A stretch of 54,586 nt of DNA, from positions 1 through 54,586 of the forward strand of contig NZ_VANS01000009.1 in NCBI RefSeq assembly GCF_005887615.1, in the 5' to 3' direction. Position 1 is the first letter of the stretch. Every line of letters starts with the position of its first letter. Source of the stretch: Sulfitobacter sabulilitoris (GTDB taxonomy: Bacteria; Pseudomonadota; Alphaproteobacteria; Rhodobacterales; Rhodobacteraceae). The position numbers and the translations under genes are program-made. The notes beneath the pieces are model-generated. The model saw only the letters and a list, made by a program, of their open reading frames with translations. It was not told where the DNA came from and did no database searches. Shown one piece after another: positions 51,993 through 54,586 of this stretch.

Positions 51993-53093
51993 CTATCGCG
52001 CGGTCCAAAGCCGGAACCGCCCTTGTCCGGTGATCTCGCGCACCACATTCATGGACTGCATCCTGCCCAGCATCCGTTCGGCGGAGGCTCGGCTGATCCC
52101 GGCAAGGCAGGCGGCGTCCTGGGTGGTCAAGATGGGGCGCGCCGTCAGTGCCTCGATCAGCTTTGACGGGCTGGTGCCGTTGATGCCGGAGGTGGCGGCC
52201 CGGGCTGCGGCGGCCCAGACCGTGATCCGGTCCAGTTCGAGCATCGCCGTTTGCGCACCGCTGCGGGTGGCCGCGATCCACCGGGACAGGCGGTCTGCGA
52301 TGCTCGCCCCCTGCCGCCAGACATCGCGACCGGGCGCCAGGGGCGCAAAACCCAGGCTGCGATTTTCCGACCCGGCAATGCGCGCCGCGGCCACCGCCGG
52401 CTCCACCAGCGCCTCGGCATGCGACAGCCCCGCGACAGGCCAAAGCGCAAAACAATACGCCGCGCGGGTGATCGGATGACTGTCGGCCAGTTCCGCCATG
52501 CCCTCGCCAAAGGCCTCTGCCGCGAGATCGAATTCAGCACCGACAGGCCGCAGGAGCAGGGTGTCGGCCAAGGCCGGAACGTCGACCCTGTGCAACCCCA
52601 GGAAACCGCGCAGATCCGGCAGGGGGCCGGGCCGGTCCGAAAGCCGGCGCATCGCCCAGCGGGCTTCGGCCAGGGCCGCCGGATCGCCCGACACGCCACC
52701 GGCGGCGCGCAGGTGCTGGCCGATCCGCTCGCGTGGAATACGCGCCCCTGCGGCCCAGAGCATCGCCTCGATCTCGATCAGCGCCAGACGCTCGCCCGCG
52801 CCGGAGCCGGGCACATGGCGGCAGGCCTGATCCAATGCCGACAGCGCTCCTGCCGCCCGCGCCAGGTCGGCCGCGTGAGATGCCTCCGCTTTGCGCCAGG
52901 CGGCCGGGTCCGTCAGCCGGCGGTGATCGGCACGCGGCCCCGGCATGGCAAAAGGATCGTCACCGGAAAAGGCGGCTTCCTCGGCGGGCACGAACCACAG
53001 ATCGGCGTCGCGCCCCGGCGCATCGTCACAGGGCGAAAACGCAATCCCGGTCTCATCATTTTTATCTTTATTTTTAGGACTTTGATATCTCAT
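51993..53093 (-). CDS. Helix-turn-helix protein, RHE_PE00001/DUF1612-like
   Basis: A 366-residue protein. The body is helical, with LARAAGALSALDQACRHV and LIEIEAMLWAAG segments that recall the DUF1612-type domain of the RHE_PE00001 family, plasmid-borne proteins first named in Rhizobium. The last ~50 residues (ILTTQDAACLAGISRASAERML, then GRFRLWTAR) are a winged helix-turn-helix. It is divergent from the recombinase over a palindrome 13 bases before its start, which fits self-regulation. The ATG at 53093 has no strong ribosome site. A role in recombination control or plasmid maintenance is possible. It could be a distant replication protein, though I see no specific support. Confidence 0.55.
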   Translation of the reverse strand: MRYQSPKNKDKNDETGIAFSPCDDAPGRDADLWFVPAEEAAFSGDDPFAMPGPRADHRRLTDPAAWRKAEASHAADLARAAGALSALDQACRHVPGSGAGERLALIEIEAMLWAAGARIPRERIGQHLRAAGGVSGDPAALAEARWAMRRLSDRPGPLPDLRGFLGLHRVDVPALADTLLLRPVGAEFDLAAEAFGEGMAELADSHPITRAAYCFALWPVAGLSHAEALVEPAVAAARIAGSENRSLGFAPLAPGRDVWRQGASIADRLSRWIAATRSGAQTAMLELDRITVWAAAARAATSGINGTSPSKLIEALTARPILTTQDAACLAGISRASAERMLGRMQSMNVVREITGQGRFRLWTAR

Positions 53094-53105
53094 ATCCGCA
53101 TTTTA

Positions 53106-53120
53106 TCGGCATATTGCCGA
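53106..53120. promoter_or_regulatory. Palindrome, possible operator
   Basis: TCGGCA-TAT-TGCCGA is a perfect dyad with six-base arms. It lies in the divergent gap between the HTH gene and the recombinase, 13 bases upstream of the HTH start. A binding site for the HTH protein is plausible. Confidence 0.5.
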
Positions 53121-53156
53121 CAACCAAAGAACTTTGTGCCCTGACCCATCAGTCAC

Positions 53157-53173
53157 GATAAGTAACCATTATC
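53157..53173. promoter_or_regulatory. Second dyad next to the recombinase start
   Basis: GATAA (53157-53161) and TTATC (53169-53173) are inverted around seven bases and abut the ATG at 53174. If that start is used, a bound protein would cover the translation start. Confidence 0.35.
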
Positions 53174-54259
53174 ATGCCTATTGCATGCACCGCGTTTTCA
53201 TGGCCAGATCACCACATGAACAGCCCCGCTCCTCTTACTGGCATCGCGCTTTCGACCGAGGACGAGGCCGCCCTGAGCGCCCTCTACCGGCATGGCACCC
53301 CTGAAAACACCCTCCGCGCCTGGGAGCGCGACCTGGTGTATATCACCGCCTGGAAAGCCGCCGTATTTGTACAGCCGCTGTGTTGGCCGGAAGACGAACG
53401 CGTCGCCCTGCGGTTCGTCCTCGACCACTCCACCTCCCTGACCGGGCAGCCCGACAGTGCGGCTGGCATCGCCGCGACGGAACTGGTGAAGCTGGGGCTG
53501 CGACGCTCCCTCGCCTGCCCCTCTCCGGCAACGCTGGATCGGCGTATCGCCTCCTGGCGGGCGTTCCACCGGATGCGCAATCTTGCCAGTCCCTTCGCGG
53601 CTCCGCTCATCATGCAGGCCCGCACCAAAGCGAGACGGGCCGCCGCGAAACCCCGGCAGCCCAAATCCCCCCGCCCCATCACCCGCGAGATATTGGAACG
53701 GTTGCTGAGCAGCTGTGACGATTCGATCCGCGGATTGCGGGACCGGGCGATCTTGATGCTCGCTTTCGGCTCGGGCGGGCGGCGGCGATCCGAACTGACC
53801 GCTCTTTACCGCGAAGACATCGACACCGGCGACTTTGCCAAGAAGGGCCTGGTCTGGATCCGGCTGCTGGAAACAAAGACGACCCGGATCGAGGACGCAC
53901 CGCGACTGCCGCTCAAGGGGCGCGCTGCCCGGGCCGTGATGGGATGGATCATCGGTGCCAGGATCGAAACGGGTCCGCTCTTTCGTCCGGTATCGAAATC
54001 GGGGCGCGCCCTGCCCCGGTCGCTGGCACCCGACGCGATCCGCGTTATCCTGCGGCACAGGCTGCGTCTGGCCGGGTTGCCAGAAGACTACGCCACTCCG
54101 CATGGTCTGCGCGCCGGCTTTCTCACCCAGGCGGCCCTGGATGGCGCGCCGCTTGCCGCGGCCATGAAACTGAGCCTCCACCGATCCGCCATTCAGGCCC
54201 AACGGTACTATGCGGATGTGGAACTGGAAGACAATCCAGCCACGGATCTGCTTGGTTAG
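53174..54259 (+). CDS. Tyrosine recombinase / integrase
   Basis: A 361-residue site-specific recombinase. N-terminal residues ~25-160 are the core-binding domain (GTPENTLRAWERDLVYITAW). The catalytic set is complete: Arg204 in GGRRRSEL, Lys235 in LETKTTR, His310 and Arg313 in TPHGLRAGF, His336 in LSLHRS, and nucleophile Tyr345 in QRYY. The ATG at 53216 (MNSPAPLTG) is an alternative start; neither has a good ribosome site. It lies 28 bases before the right inverted repeat. It may resolve or integrate this replicon; target site unknown. Confidence 0.9.
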   Translation: MPIACTAFSWPDHHMNSPAPLTGIALSTEDEAALSALYRHGTPENTLRAWERDLVYITAWKAAVFVQPLCWPEDERVALRFVLDHSTSLTGQPDSAAGIAATELVKLGLRRSLACPSPATLDRRIASWRAFHRMRNLASPFAAPLIMQARTKARRAAAKPRQPKSPRPITREILERLLSSCDDSIRGLRDRAILMLAFGSGGRRRSELTALYREDIDTGDFAKKGLVWIRLLETKTTRIEDAPRLPLKGRAARAVMGWIIGARIETGPLFRPVSKSGRALPRSLAPDAIRVILRHRLRLAGLPEDYATPHGLRAGFLTQAALDGAPLAAAMKLSLHRSAIQAQRYYADVELEDNPATDLLG

Positions 54260-54287
54260 GCTCTGATACCAGGCCGCACGACCACCC

Positions 54288-54586
54288 CCAGCGCGATTTA
54301 TGGTGTGTCTGGTGTGTGGTTTTGGGGGTTTGAGGTGTTTTTCCAGTGCATGAGGGTTTCCAGGGCGGCCTGCATGCGCCGGGAATGCTCGGGGCTGTCG
54401 ACGAAGACCGGGTTGCGCGCCGCCTGGCGCAGGCGCGTGGCGAGGGCGGCGCGCCGGGCGGGGTCGCGCGCCAGACCCTGCGCCAGCGCCACGTATTCCG
54501 CCGGGCTGCTCGCCAGCAGCTCCTCGAACCCCAGCGCGCCGATCAGGAACTGGTCGATCGACCGCGTCGACCCGCGCCGCAGCGTC
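54288..54586. repeat. Right arm of the 299-bp perfect terminal inverted repeat
   Basis: Reverse complement of bases 1-299. It begins 28 bases after the recombinase stop and runs to the window edge, carrying the second copy of the glycosyltransferase gene end. Both copies point into the window. Confidence 0.9.
54298..54585 (-). CDS. Partial TPR/SPINDLY-family glycosyltransferase, second copy
   Basis: The last 95 codons are identical to those at 2-289; the start lies beyond the right edge. The gene is convergent with the recombinase, stop codons 38 bases apart. Whether it is full length, or whether the copies differ further upstream, cannot be seen here. Confidence 0.6.
   Translation of the reverse strand, partial: TLRRGSTRSIDQFLIGALGFEELLASSPAEYVALAQGLARDPARRAALATRLRQAARNPVFVDSPEHSRRMQAALETLMHWKNTSNPQNHTPDTP

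Overview
The window looks like part of an extrachromosomal replicon or accessory island from a high-GC alphaproteobacterium, most likely the Roseobacter/Rhodobacterales group. The evidence is GC-rich sequence by eye, protein families common in that group (RTX M10 protease, DUF2793 fibre, RHE_PE00001-like regulator, GSCFA protein) and a complete dTDP-L-rhamnose operon beside a capsule-type ABC exporter. That combination resembles the rhamnose-operon 'biofilm plasmids' described in roseobacters. No replication, partition, rRNA, tRNA, CRISPR or transposase gene was recognised, so replicon type is inference.

Layout from left to right. The two window ends are perfect 299-bp inverted copies (1-299 and 54288-54586) of the 3' end of a TPR/SPINDLY-type glycosyltransferase gene. 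From 351 to 6599 lie a sulfotransferase, an RTX protein with 270-bp tandem repeats, and a large glycosyltransferase. From 6780 to 10211 is a compact acyl-modification cassette: hexapeptide acyltransferase, acyl carrier protein, acyl-AMP ligase, SDR reductase and a very short protein with phosphopantetheinyl-transferase-like motifs. From 15766 down to 10212 (minus strand) runs kpsE-kpsT-rmlC-rmlB-rmlD-rmlA, divergent from kpsM and a bifunctional glycosyltransferase (15884-19216). A phage-fibre-like DUF2793 protein and a small partner sit in opposite orientation at 19246-21002. From 21181 to 25694 come a GT2 enzyme, two coiled-coil proteins (one with a methyltransferase-like head) and a second sulfotransferase, then ugd (minus).

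The right half has a three-domain GT2/exostosin/GT10 enzyme (27284-30634), a 2317-residue S8 protease/P-domain/RTX giant (30881-37834), manC, another RTX protein (39770-42271), and a minus-strand run from 51636 to 42389: serralysin-type M10 protease, a second GT2/exostosin/GT10 enzyme, gmd, fcl, a GSCFA protein and an SGNH-hydrolase-like protein. At the right edge an HTH protein and a tyrosine recombinase are divergent over two palindromes.

Read together, the genes make activated sugars (dTDP-L-rhamnose, UDP-glucuronate, GDP-mannose, GDP-L-fucose), assemble a polysaccharide with several multidomain glycosyltransferases, decorate it (sulfation, possibly ACP-dependent acylation, possibly acetyl chemistry by the SGNH/GSCFA pair) and export it by a KpsMTE-type system. 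Four RTX proteins, two of them proteases, would form the protein part of the matrix. Neither a type I secretion system nor the outer-membrane polysaccharide exporter is in the window, so both must be supplied from elsewhere.
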